From CAZPWQ01 sp964590495 (lineage in GTDB: Bacteria; Bacteroidota; Rhodothermia; Balneolales; Balneolaceae): a stretch of 22,501 nt of DNA. Made by a program: the position numbers and the translations under genes. Where the stretch lies: the NCBI GenBank assembly GCA_964590495.1, contig CAZPWQ010000054.1, positions 1 through 22,501 of the forward strand, in the 5' to 3' direction. How positions within the stretch are numbered: position 1 is the stretch's first letter; each line of letters begins with the position of its first letter. The notes beneath the pieces were generated by a model, which did not search any database, was not told the DNA's origin, and saw nothing but the letters and a program-made list of their open reading frames with translations. Positions 1-7,683 of the stretch are shown here, one piece after another.

Positions 1-92
1 TGACCAATACGCTTATGCTCGCTATTTGCCTTAATCTTGATTTTTACAAACGGCAGTTCAGCATTTACCGCTGATGGTTGAACGATTCCCGA

Positions 93-153
93 TTTACCAC
101 TAAGGCACTCAGCTCACTAAGACTATGAAATCCTTAGTGTCCTTAGTGGTAAA
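93..153. repeat. Long imperfect hairpin made of CACTAAG/CTTAGTG blocks
   Basis: A 13-base arm at 93-105 (TTTACCACTAAGG) pairs perfectly with 141-153 (CCTTAGTGGTAAA). Inside it, 115-121 (CACTAAG) pairs perfectly with 133-139 (CTTAGTG), leaving an 11-base loop at 122-132. Positions 106-114 bulge against a single base at 140. The element lies directly downstream of the rnhB stop codon, so it may end or protect the rnhB transcript. It lacks a proper U-run on the minus strand, and its modular repeated sequence looks more like a dispersed intergenic repeat than a simple terminator. The rest of 1-164 shows no gene or other structure that I can support. Confidence 0.6.
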
Positions 154-164
154 AAGATTTTTCC

Positions 165-812
165 TCATCTTTTCCGGTAAATTTTCTTTGTCCTTAAATT
201 AAAACTTCGCCGGTGGTGTTTAGTAAAACCATGTTTAATTAACCCTTTAAAATGTTTTTCTGTGGGATAGCCGACATTAGTATCCCATCCGAAATAAGGG
301 AATTTGTCATGCAGTTTAATCATCAGATCATCACGATATACTTTGGCAATTATTGATGCTGCTGCAATACTCACTGAACGATCATCCCCCTTCACAATAC
401 ACTGATGGGGACAAAGGCACGAGCCAAAACGGTTGCCGTCAACCAGGAGGTAATCGGGATCGGCACCCGGCACCCGGGCACATTTATTCATTGCTTTTAT
501 AGAAGCATTTAAAATATTCAGCTCATCAATTTCTTCAGGATTGCACCATTGGATAGTCCAGAATTCAGCCTTCTTCTTGATATATTTTGTCAGTTCCTTT
601 CGCTGTTCGAGATTCAGCTGTTTGCTGTCTTTTATCCCGTTAGCTGATATGCCTGCCCTGAAAATCACGCCCGCGGCTACTACCGGCCCTGACAAACATC
701 CCCGTCCGACTTCATCCACTCCCATTATCCGTTCATAATTTTCCTTCCACAGTCTACGTTCAAAGAACAGACGATCCAGCTCATTTGCATTTACTGTTTG
801 GGATTTATTCAT
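165..812 (-). CDS. rnhB: Ribonuclease HII
   Basis: Endonuclease that cleaves the RNA strand of RNA-DNA hybrids and starts removal of single ribonucleotides from DNA, in the cytoplasm. The 215-aa protein has the type-2 RNase H signature near residues 32-46 (GVDEVGRG then SGPVVAAG), with the metal-binding pair D33-E34. It also has KDSKQL at 61-66, LLVDGNRF at 122-129 (D125), and KGDD at 141-144 followed by SIAAASIIAKV, which supplies the fourth acidic residue. Length is normal for the family. The start is the ATG at 812. It is transcribed divergently from the VWA gene at 877 across a 64-base gap. The C-terminus is strongly basic, which is common in RNase HII. Confidence 0.95.
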   Translation of the reverse strand: MNKSQTVNANELDRLFFERRLWKENYERIMGVDEVGRGCLSGPVVAAGVIFRAGISANGIKDSKQLNLEQRKELTKYIKKKAEFWTIQWCNPEEIDELNILNASIKAMNKCARVPGADPDYLLVDGNRFGSCLCPHQCIVKGDDRSVSIAAASIIAKVYRDDLMIKLHDKFPYFGWDTNVGYPTEKHFKGLIKHGFTKHHRRSFNLRTKKIYRKR

Positions 813-876
813 TACAAAGGATTGTTATGGGTCAGTCATCAGTAAAATCTTAACTGCTAAAGTCGATGTTTTTTGT

Positions 877-1989
877 ATGCATTTCAAGTATCAACAATGG
901 GACGAACGTTTTAACCGGGCGAAAGGAAAAAATCCTTTCGATACGCTGTGGGATCTGTTCCAGGAACTGCTTACTATTGCCAGTGGTGATGTTGCACAGG
1001 CACTACGCTGGCTTACCGATCTTGATGAAGAGTATGGTATAACTGATCAGTTTGATGAAGGTTATGGTCTGGGTGATTTTGTAGAAGAAATGGAAAAGCG
1101 CGGTTATCTGGAAAATGATCCGGAAACCGATGGCCTGATCATAACAAAAAAAACGGAACACAGCCTTCGTCAACGGTCGCTTGAAGAAATATTCAGAAAC
1201 CTTGAAAAGGGGGCTGCAGGCGGCCATAAAACCAATTACAGCGGCCGCGGTCACGAACGTCAACCTGAGACACGCCAATGGCAACCCGGTGATGATATAG
1301 GGAATATCGACAGTACGGGAACCATGATGAACATGCTGAAACACAGCAACCTTGACCAAATGCAGCTGCAGGAAAACGATCTCAGGATTCATGATACCGA
1401 TCACTATACATCCGTAGCCACAGTACTGTTAATCGATCTCAGCCATTCAATGATTCTTTACGGTGAAGATCGAATTACTCCCGCCAAAAAAGTGGCGATG
1501 GCATTGTCTCAGCTGATACTCAACAATTATGCTAAAGATTCGCTGGATATTGTAGCTTTCGGAAATGAAGCGTGGAAGATAGACATACAAGATTTGCCCT
1601 ATCTGAAGGTAGGTCCCTACCATACCAATACACAGAAAGCGCTTCAACTCGCACGCCATATCCTGCACCGACGTAAATATGCGAATAAACAAATTTTTAT
1701 GATCACCGATGGCAAACCCTCCTGCATCATCGAAAACGGTCGAATGTACAAAAACAGTTTCGGTCTTGATCGTAAAATTGTAAACAAAGTTCTGGATGAA
1801 GGAGTCAAATGCCGCCGTGACAATATTGATATCACAACCTTTATGATTGCCCGTGATCCATACCTGCAAAATTTTGTGAGGGAATTAACAGAAGCTAACA
1901 AAGGGCGGGCTTATTTCGCTACTCTTGATAATTTGGGTGGATATATATTTGAAGATTATATCCGGAACCGTAAAAGAAGGGTGCAATAA
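877..1989 (+). CDS. VWA-domain protein with intact MIDAS motif, function unknown
   Basis: A 370-aa cytoplasmic protein with no signal peptide or membrane segment. The C-terminal half is a von Willebrand factor A domain from about residue 180. It has a complete metal-ion-dependent adhesion site: D187-L-S189-H-S191, a threonine near 250, and TD(278)G. The N-terminal 110 residues are helical and acidic (FDTLWDLFQELL, FVEEMEKRGYL). A polar Gly/Arg/Gln-rich linker at about 112-140 joins the two. It resembles bacterial stand-alone VWA proteins that often act with an AAA+ (MoxR or Mg-chelatase-like) ATPase, but no such partner is in this window. The start is the ATG at 877. An ATG at 866 is in another frame. 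The gene ends at a perfect palindromic terminator. Confidence 0.8.
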   Translation: MHFKYQQWDERFNRAKGKNPFDTLWDLFQELLTIASGDVAQALRWLTDLDEEYGITDQFDEGYGLGDFVEEMEKRGYLENDPETDGLIITKKTEHSLRQRSLEEIFRNLEKGAAGGHKTNYSGRGHERQPETRQWQPGDDIGNIDSTGTMMNMLKHSNLDQMQLQENDLRIHDTDHYTSVATVLLIDLSHSMILYGEDRITPAKKVAMALSQLILNNYAKDSLDIVAFGNEAWKIDIQDLPYLKVGPYHTNTQKALQLARHILHRRKYANKQIFMITDGKPSCIIENGRMYKNSFGLDRKIVNKVLDEGVKCRRDNIDITTFMIARDPYLQNFVRELTEANKGRAYFATLDNLGGYIFEDYIRNRKRRVQ

Positions 1990-1991
1990 AA

Positions 1992-2019
1992 AAGGCAGTC
2001 TGCAATTGCAGACTGCCTT
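1992..2019. terminator. Bidirectional palindromic terminator
   Basis: A perfect inverted repeat has arms at 1992-2005 (AAGGCAGTCTGCAA) and 2006-2019. It starts 2 bases after the VWA stop codon and lies 33 bases beyond the stop of the last skp gene on the other strand. Read on the minus strand, the GC-rich stem is followed by six U residues, a classic intrinsic terminator for the long envelope operon. On the plus strand the run after the stem is UUAAAUU, which is weaker. It sits exactly between two convergent genes, so it most likely serves both. Confidence 0.88.
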
Positions 2020-2052
2020 AAATTCATTACCAAACCGGATGATTTAAGGAAA

Positions 2053-2607
2053 TTACATATCCAGTTCATCCATTACTTCATCTGTAATATCATACTTTTG
2101 CCGGGCTTCATCGGAAGCATAGAGGATAATTACATCACCATTGCTGGTAGCAGTATTTAACACATACGTGAGGCCCATTCTGTCAGCTACACTGTCGATA
2201 GCATTACTTATCTGGTCCAGAAGCGGTCCTACCAATTCCTGCTGCTTCTGCTGAATTTCCTGCTGCAGTTGAGTACGATATTCCTGCAGTTCAGCATTTA
2301 ACTGCCCCAGTCGTTCTTCTTCTTTCTCCCGGGCTGCATCTGATATTACTGATTCTTTTTGCTGATATTCGCTGACCTGCTGCTCAAAATCCTGCTGTTT
2401 TTGGACAAGTTCCTCTTGTTTACGCTCCGCAAAATTCTGAAGACGCTGTTGAACTGCTTTCATTTCCGGCATTTTACTCAGGATAGCCTGCGGTTCGACG
2501 TAGCCGATATTAAGGCCCTGAATTTCTTGTGCAAAGGCTGTCTCTAATGTGACAACAGAAAAAATAAATAAAAATAGAAAAGATGCTGATAGTATTCGTC
2601 TAAACAT
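2053..2607 (-). CDS. OmpH/Skp-family periplasmic chaperone, third copy
   Basis: A 184-aa Skp-like protein, last gene of the bamA cluster. A signal peptide with a long hydrophobic stretch ends near AFAQ (residues 24-27). The mature protein opens with the family start INIGY-like strand (NIGYVEPQAILSKMP), followed by a long Gln/Glu-rich coiled coil at about 50-130. It ends with the family's C-terminal segment (LLDQISNAIDSVADRMGL, then a strand ending in DVIILYAS). Skp holds unfolded outer-membrane proteins in the periplasm and hands them to BamA. This copy follows skp-B after 32 bases and is followed by the strong terminator at 1992-2019. It has diverged widely from its two neighbours. The family call is firm. 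Whether it acts on the same clients is unknown. Confidence 0.88.
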   Translation of the reverse strand: MFRRILSASFLFLFIFSVVTLETAFAQEIQGLNIGYVEPQAILSKMPEMKAVQQRLQNFAERKQEELVQKQQDFEQQVSEYQQKESVISDAAREKEEERLGQLNAELQEYRTQLQQEIQQKQQELVGPLLDQISNAIDSVADRMGLTYVLNTATSNGDVIILYASDEARQKYDITDEVMDELDM

Positions 2608-2639
2608 GGTCGGTGCGTTTTCGATTAGTCCTGGTTGGA

Positions 2640-3161
2640 TTAGTTTTTAACTCGTTCTAAGACTTGTTGTGTGATATTCAATTTCCCATCGGAAGCAAAA
2701 AAGATTACTTCTTCCCCCATATTTGTCGCTTCGTTTAAAACAAAATCCAGGTTCATCTCTTCAGCTACAGCTGCTATAGCCTCATCCATCCGGTTATATA
2801 TCGGCTGTAACAGCTCTGCCCGTCGCTGTTCGATCTGCTGCTGCATTTGCTGCTGGAATTGAGTAAGTTCCTGCTCCATCTGGGCCAGTTCTTCTTCTTG
2901 CCTGTCTCTTTCAGCTCCGGACATACTATCCTGGTTCTGCTGATATTCAGCAACAGAACTCTGGAAAGAACCTGTTTTTTCCTGGAACTCCTCTCTTTTG
3001 CTTTCAATAAAATCATTCATCTGTTGTTCTATCTCGGCTCGCTCAGGTACCTGACTCAATACTTCCTGTGTATTCATATAACCCACCTGAATCTGTCCGA
3101 CAGCACTGGCAGTGATCAAAAATAAAAATAGAGAAAATGAACTGATTAACTTCCTAAACAT
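2640..3161 (-). CDS. OmpH/Skp-family periplasmic chaperone, second copy
   Basis: A 173-aa Skp-like protein. The N-terminal signal peptide (MFRKLISSFSLFLFLITASA) is cleaved around SAVGQ. The mature part begins with IQVGYMNTQEVLSQVP, matching the opening strand and helix of both neighbouring copies. Next comes a Gln/Glu-rich coiled coil at about 45-120, then the C-terminal segment NRMDEAIAAVAEEMNLDFVL. The start is the ATG at 3161. Its signal peptide begins MFRK, close to the MFRR of the third copy, which suggests these two arose from the later duplication. It lies 54 bases after skp-A and 32 before skp-C, all on the minus strand behind bamA, so co-expression with the outer-membrane assembly machine is likely. 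Confidence 0.88.
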   Translation of the reverse strand: MFRKLISSFSLFLFLITASAVGQIQVGYMNTQEVLSQVPERAEIEQQMNDFIESKREEFQEKTGSFQSSVAEYQQNQDSMSGAERDRQEEELAQMEQELTQFQQQMQQQIEQRRAELLQPIYNRMDEAIAAVAEEMNLDFVLNEATNMGEEVIFFASDGKLNITQQVLERVKN

Positions 3162-3215
3162 GAAAATTTCTGGTTTTTAGAATTATAAAGCTGTTGATTA
3201 TAACAAGTATTTAAC

Positions 3216-3773
3216 TTAATTGCTCGCATCATTTAACGTAACATCGAGCTCCTGTAGTACCTGACTATTCAAATTCCATTCTTCGGATCCAAAAAGCATG
3301 GTGCTGTTTTGAGCCCTGTCAAATATAAAATCGAACCCCTGTCGCTTTGAAACTGCTTCAATTGCCTGAAAAATTCTGCGTTGAATAGGTTCAAGCAATT
3401 CCTGCTGTTTTTGAAAATATTCTCCGTCAGAGCCAAACTTCTGTTCGAGGTATTCTTCCCGCTGCTGCACAAGGGTTTCTATTTCCTGCTGCCTTTGTGC
3501 ACGAATTTCATCCGTATATAATATCTCCTTTGCCTCGTAATCCTCCTTCAACTCTTCTATCTCCTGTTGCATAAACTCCAGTTCTTTTTTCCATTCCAAA
3601 CTGATTTTTCTCAAATCCTGCTGAATCCCCTGGTAAGCAGGAATTTTGGAAAGAATGAGATCTGTATCTACAAAACCTATTTTTTGTTCCTGGGCAGATG
3701 CAGTTGATGTTAAGGTAGTAATACCTGTTAAAATTATCAGAATAAAAAGATTATATAAATTCAATCTATGCAT
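3216..3773 (-). CDS. OmpH/Skp-family periplasmic chaperone, first copy after bamA
   Basis: A 185-aa Skp-like protein whose ATG overlaps the bamA stop by one base (TAATG), so translation is probably coupled to bamA. The signal peptide ends around STASAQ (residues 23-28). The mature region starts EQKIGFVDTDLILSKIP, then a coiled coil rich in Glu, Gln and Lys at about 50-130. The C-terminal family segment is LEPIQRRIFQAIEAVSKRQG. The acidic, Trp-containing end (SEEWNLNSQVLQELDV) differs from the other two copies. Immediate coupling to bamA makes this the best candidate for the main Skp that feeds BamA. Annotation by family is secure. Division of labour among the three copies is not visible from sequence. 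Confidence 0.9.
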   Translation of the reverse strand: MHRLNLYNLFILIILTGITTLTSTASAQEQKIGFVDTDLILSKIPAYQGIQQDLRKISLEWKKELEFMQQEIEELKEDYEAKEILYTDEIRAQRQQEIETLVQQREEYLEQKFGSDGEYFQKQQELLEPIQRRIFQAIEAVSKRQGFDFIFDRAQNSTMLFGSEEWNLNSQVLQELDVTLNDASN

Positions 3774-6256
3774 TAAAAAGGAGCCCCGATATTAAACAGG
3801 AATTGCCACTCACCCGCTCTGACATTTGTGCCCGGGATCCCGTCCAGGCGGTAGCCGTAACTTAAGTCAACAAGTCCGAGTATGGGTAAAAATATTCTGG
3901 CGCCAAAACCGGCAGATCGTTTTAAATCTGTTGGCGAGAAGTCCTGGAAATCCAGGACAGCATTACCGCCATCGAAGAAAGTATAAGGAATAACCTGTAC
4001 CTGGTCCTCCGAAATTGCAGGATAGCGAAGTTCCATGGAATACTTGCTGTATAATCGTCCTCCAACGAGCTCTCCATCCTCCAGGGGTGAAATTGAGCCG
4101 TTACGGCCGCCGGGAAAACCTCTCAAATCAATATTATCTTCCAAGAAGCTTTGACGCTGCTGCATCTGAGTTCCACCCAAGACAAACCGCTGGAAGTTAC
4201 TTCGCCGCTGGTTTCCCAGATATCCCAGATAACCATACTCTACCATATTGGTTAGTACCAGCTTACCTATTACCGTAGTATGATTCTGATAGCTCGATTT
4301 CAATTTATAAAATTGCGAAAATCCCGGTAGTGGGGGTGCGATCTCGGCTGAGAACTGCAGTTTGGAACCCGTAGACGGTGAAATGGGATTATCGACTGAG
4401 CTTCTTTCTAATACCTCCCTGATACTGATGATACTCGAGGTTCCTTCCGCCAGAAAAGAAGCACCGCCGGCAACATCATAAAGCTGGTAAGAAAGTATAG
4501 TACGCAATGAAAAGTAGTCATCCGGCCATTTTAACCGTCGTCCCAACGAGACACTGCTTGAAAAAAGCTCATTCCGGGCATTGCTGTTTCGGAATTTGAT
4601 GAGGTCATAACTCATATTTACACCAAGGCTGGTAGGCTCTCCACCCAGCCACGGTTCCTGGAAACCCATACTATAGCTTTGATAACCGCTTCCGGTTACC
4701 TGTACCCCCAGTGATAGTTTTTGTCCGTCGCCCGAAGGTATGGGATTCCAGCCCTCGCCCCGCCAGGCACGGCCGATAGAAAAGTTATTAAAGTTAAGTT
4801 TTGCTGAGAGAATTAACCCTATTCCACGTCCACCGAATCCACCGGAAAATTCAAAATTGTCTGTACTTTGTGATTCATCGAGTTGATATGTTATATCAAC
4901 AGTATGGTCTTCCTGGTTCGGGTTAAGATCCGGGGTTATCGATTCCTGCCTGAAGTATCCGAGTTGACCCAGCTCACGAATTGTTCGAATAATTCTATCG
5001 CGACTGTATGTTTCTCCCGGAACCGTGCGCAATGCCCGTCGAACGACATCGTCATGAGTTTTGGTATTACCCATGAAAGAGACTTCCTCTACCGTTGCTA
5101 TTTCATCCTCATAAATACTCATATTCAGGTCAACAGAATCCTCGGCAACGATCTCAATCTGGGGGGTTACCGAAAAGAAAAGGTATCCGTTATTCTGATA
5201 TAAACTATATATATCATTTCCATCCTGGGTACCCTCCAGTTTTTCCTGAAACTTCTTCTGATTAAACACCTCCCCTTTTTCGAACCCGAGAACCTGGGTT
5301 AAAATCTCATCCTCATAGACGGTATTTCCATCCCAGGCTATGTTGCGGACTTTATACTGCGGACCTTCCTCTACCCGAAAATCAACCTTTATTCCAGTCG
5401 CATCGTTGGTAAGAAACATGAGACGGCGCTGGGTATAGGGAAATGTGGAAACAGAATCTTCTATTATTCTAAAATCCAGGAAACCGTGTTCTCCGTAAAA
5501 ATTGCGGAGATTATTTTTGGCCTCTTCGTACTCCTCATCCTTATAAAGCTTTTTAGAAAAAAACTTCCACCATGTATCCTCTTTAATCGTATCCAGTGCC
5601 TTACGCAACTGGCTGTCACTAAAATTTTCGTTCCCTGTAAAATTGATATCTTTAATTTCAAGCTTCTCACCGGCATCAATATCAAAATACAATGTAACGC
5701 GGTTTCGGGCTGTATCTGTTATTGCCCTTGAAACCTCAACTTCGGTGAACCAGTAGCCCTCTTCCTCAAAAAAACGCTGAATCGTACTGACAGCTTGTGA
5801 AGTAGCCGATTCCGTGACTGCGTATCCACTCAAAAGATTCAGCTTTTCACGAATGTCTTTTCGCTGGGAACGTTTTACCCCACGTATTTCATAATCCTGC
5901 AGGCGCGGTTGTTCCTTTAAAATAATTTTCAGATAGATACCACCGGCCTCCCGACCCGACTCTTTAATTTCAATATCGGAAAATAAACCGGTACGATATA
6001 AGCTTTTTACGGCACGGGGTATATCTTCACCTGGATGTGTAATCTGATTGCCGACTTCCAAATCACTGGTCCCTGTTACAAAAGACTCGCGGGTGGTTGT
6101 CAGCCCCTCTACCTCAACACCAAGGATCTCCAACTGCTGAGGTATCCTGTTCATCGGATTTTCAATATTGATTGAAGAAGTCTCGTCGGTGTCTTGTGCC
6201 AAAGACGGGATTGATATAAAACATAAGGCACATAATCCTATTAATATTTTCTTCAC
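3773..6256 (-). CDS. bamA: Outer membrane protein assembly factor BamA
   Basis: Central outer-membrane component that folds and inserts beta-barrel proteins. From the chosen start the product is 827 aa. A signal peptide (MKKILIGLCALCFISIPSLAQ) is followed by a periplasmic part with repeated POTRA-like units up to about residue 435; segments such as DINFTGNENFSDSQLRKAL and EVSFMGNTKTHDDVVRRAL are typical. A 16-strand Omp85 barrel fills the rest. The barrel carries the L6-loop motif as LRGFPGG near residue 710 and ends in a terminal Phe, as outer-membrane barrels do. There is no ATG before the signal peptide. GTG occurs at 6277 and 6256, and 6256 gives the canonical MKKI signal start. The gene sits 48 bases after uppS and one base overlaps skp-A. 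Confidence 0.95.
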   Translation of the reverse strand: MKKILIGLCALCFISIPSLAQDTDETSSINIENPMNRIPQQLEILGVEVEGLTTTRESFVTGTSDLEVGNQITHPGEDIPRAVKSLYRTGLFSDIEIKESGREAGGIYLKIILKEQPRLQDYEIRGVKRSQRKDIREKLNLLSGYAVTESATSQAVSTIQRFFEEEGYWFTEVEVSRAITDTARNRVTLYFDIDAGEKLEIKDINFTGNENFSDSQLRKALDTIKEDTWWKFFSKKLYKDEEYEEAKNNLRNFYGEHGFLDFRIIEDSVSTFPYTQRRLMFLTNDATGIKVDFRVEEGPQYKVRNIAWDGNTVYEDEILTQVLGFEKGEVFNQKKFQEKLEGTQDGNDIYSLYQNNGYLFFSVTPQIEIVAEDSVDLNMSIYEDEIATVEEVSFMGNTKTHDDVVRRALRTVPGETYSRDRIIRTIRELGQLGYFRQESITPDLNPNQEDHTVDITYQLDESQSTDNFEFSGGFGGRGIGLILSAKLNFNNFSIGRAWRGEGWNPIPSGDGQKLSLGVQVTGSGYQSYSMGFQEPWLGGEPTSLGVNMSYDLIKFRNSNARNELFSSSVSLGRRLKWPDDYFSLRTILSYQLYDVAGGASFLAEGTSSIISIREVLERSSVDNPISPSTGSKLQFSAEIAPPLPGFSQFYKLKSSYQNHTTVIGKLVLTNMVEYGYLGYLGNQRRSNFQRFVLGGTQMQQRQSFLEDNIDLRGFPGGRNGSISPLEDGELVGGRLYSKYSMELRYPAISEDQVQVIPYTFFDGGNAVLDFQDFSPTDLKRSAGFGARIFLPILGLVDLSYGYRLDGIPGTNVRAGEWQFLFNIGAPF

Positions 6257-6304
6257 TGAAATTGCTTGTTGAAACACTTTGAAGCTTATGTTATTAAAAA
6301 TAAT

Positions 6305-7087
6305 TTAAGGTGTCAGCTTTTGAACGTATGAGTCGGGTGATTTCTTTTGTTTATTCTGAGAAACTTTCCCAAACCGGCGTTCACGCCGCTGAAAAGATTG
6401 AATGGCTTTATATAATTCGTTACGTCGAAAGTCCGGCCAATATGTTTCAGTTACATATAATTCGGAATATGCCAACTGCCAAAGCAAAAAATTACTGATC
6501 CGGAATTCCCCACTGGTCCGAATAATAAGATCCGGATCAGGTATATCGGCAGTGGAAAGGTGAGCACTTATAAGCTGATCATCAATTTTATCGGGTTCTA
6601 AAGAACCTTCATCTACCTGTCGGGCAATTTTTTTAACGGCTTCTGTAATATCCCACCGACCGGAATAGCTTAACGCAAGACACAATTGCATGCGATCATT
6701 GTCTTTCGTCAATTCAACGGCATCCTGCAACTCCCGCTGGCACCGATCCGGAAAACGATCAATCTGACCAATAGTTTCCAGCTTAATATTATTTTTATCC
6801 AGGTTTTCCGCCTCCTTTCGCAGAGATCGTGCAAGTAATGCCGTTAGAGCATTGACCTCTGTCTGCGGACGTCCCCAGTTTTCCGTCGAAAAAGCGTAAA
6901 GCGTCAGATATTTGACACCGATTTGTGCGCAGGCTTCTGTGATATCCCGGACCGAATCAACACCGGCTTTGTGTCCGTACGATCTTAAGTTGCCGCGCCG
7001 TTTCGCCCACCGCCCATTTCCATCCATAATAATGGCTATGTGGGTAGGTATCTTACCTGTTTCGGCAAGTTCTTCCTGCCGGTCCAT
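6305..7087 (-). CDS. uppS: Isoprenyl transferase (undecaprenyl diphosphate synthase)
   Basis: Cis-prenyltransferase that condenses isopentenyl diphosphate units to build the C55 lipid carrier for peptidoglycan and O-antigen synthesis, on the cytoplasmic side of the membrane. The signature HIAIIMDGNGRWAKRRG lies at residues 16-32, with catalytic Asp D22. LYAFSTENWGRP follows at mid-protein and DLIIRTSGEFRISNFLLWQ near 190-210, the last forming the IPP and dimer region. I chose the ATG at 7087 (260 aa, the normal family length). An upstream extension would need a TTG at 7132. It lies between ribH and bamA, and the uppS-bamA-skp order links lipid-carrier supply with outer-membrane assembly. Confidence 0.95.
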   Translation of the reverse strand: MDRQEELAETGKIPTHIAIIMDGNGRWAKRRGNLRSYGHKAGVDSVRDITEACAQIGVKYLTLYAFSTENWGRPQTEVNALTALLARSLRKEAENLDKNNIKLETIGQIDRFPDRCQRELQDAVELTKDNDRMQLCLALSYSGRWDITEAVKKIARQVDEGSLEPDKIDDQLISAHLSTADIPDPDLIIRTSGEFRISNFLLWQLAYSELYVTETYWPDFRRNELYKAIQSFQRRERRFGKVSQNKQKKSPDSYVQKLTP

Positions 7088-7150
7088 ATCGCCGGATTCC
7101 TGTTCTTTATTTGTAAGTGAAACTGGTTTCAAAAGTATTTAATATGATTT

Positions 7151-7202
7151 GATTCAAGCTACCTATATTAGAGCTTTATACCGGTTATATCAAGCTCGAA
7201 TC
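7151..7202 (-). other. Possible long hairpin between ribH and uppS
   Basis: Ten bases at 7151-7160 (GATTCAAGCT) pair with 7193-7202 (AGCTCGAATC) with one mismatch, enclosing a 32-base loop that holds a near-palindrome around TATACCGGTTATA. In the minus-strand transcript this would fold between the ribH stop and the uppS start. No U-run follows it, so it is not an intrinsic terminator. It could be an mRNA processing or stability element, or chance. Confidence 0.3.
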
Positions 7203-7204
7203 AT

Positions 7205-7681
7205 TTATAATTCATCTATCTTATCACACAACGAGAGCATTTCCAATAAGGCCAACGCTGCTTCAGTTCCTTTATTTCCACGGTCGGTTCCCTGACCCGA
7301 TCTTTCTCTTGCCTGTTGGACATTATCGGTGGTTAAAACCCCAAAAACCACTGGCTTTCCGGTTTCCAGGTTCAAATCTGTTATACCACGGTTGGCAGCA
7401 TCGCACACATACTCAAAATGCGGAGTTTCACCCCGGATTACGGCACCCAGTGTAATGACCCCGTCTACCTTTTCCAGCAGCTTACGGGCGGTTAACGGTA
7501 TTTCATACGCACCCGGACAATATGCAACTGTCAACTGGTCTTTGTTATAACCCTTATCCTTTAAAATACTTATTGCCCCTTCCAGTAATCTGTCAGTAAT
7601 AAATGAATTCCACCTGGCTACAACAATACCAATCTTATACTGGTCATTTTCGCTGTTCCCGCTGAGAACTTTATAATTCAT
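7205..7681 (-). CDS. ribH: 6,7-dimethyl-8-ribityllumazine synthase
   Basis: Penultimate enzyme of riboflavin synthesis. It condenses a pyrimidine (5-amino-6-ribitylaminouracil) with 3,4-dihydroxy-2-butanone 4-phosphate to give lumazine, usually as a 60-mer or smaller cytoplasmic assembly. The 158-aa product has ARWNSFITDRLLEGA at 22-36, PGAYEIPLTARKLL at 56-69, and GAVIRGETPHFEYV at 79-92 with the proton-transfer His H88. FGVLTTDN and ERSG follow. Length and all landmark motifs are normal. The gene starts 2 bases after the PHP gene stops, so they are co-transcribed. No other riboflavin genes and no FMN riboswitch are visible here, so ribH is separated from the rest of its pathway. Confidence 0.95.
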   Translation of the reverse strand: MNYKVLSGNSENDQYKIGIVVARWNSFITDRLLEGAISILKDKGYNKDQLTVAYCPGAYEIPLTARKLLEKVDGVITLGAVIRGETPHFEYVCDAANRGITDLNLETGKPVVFGVLTTDNVQQARERSGQGTDRGNKGTEAALALLEMLSLCDKIDEL

Positions 7682-7683
7682 AG

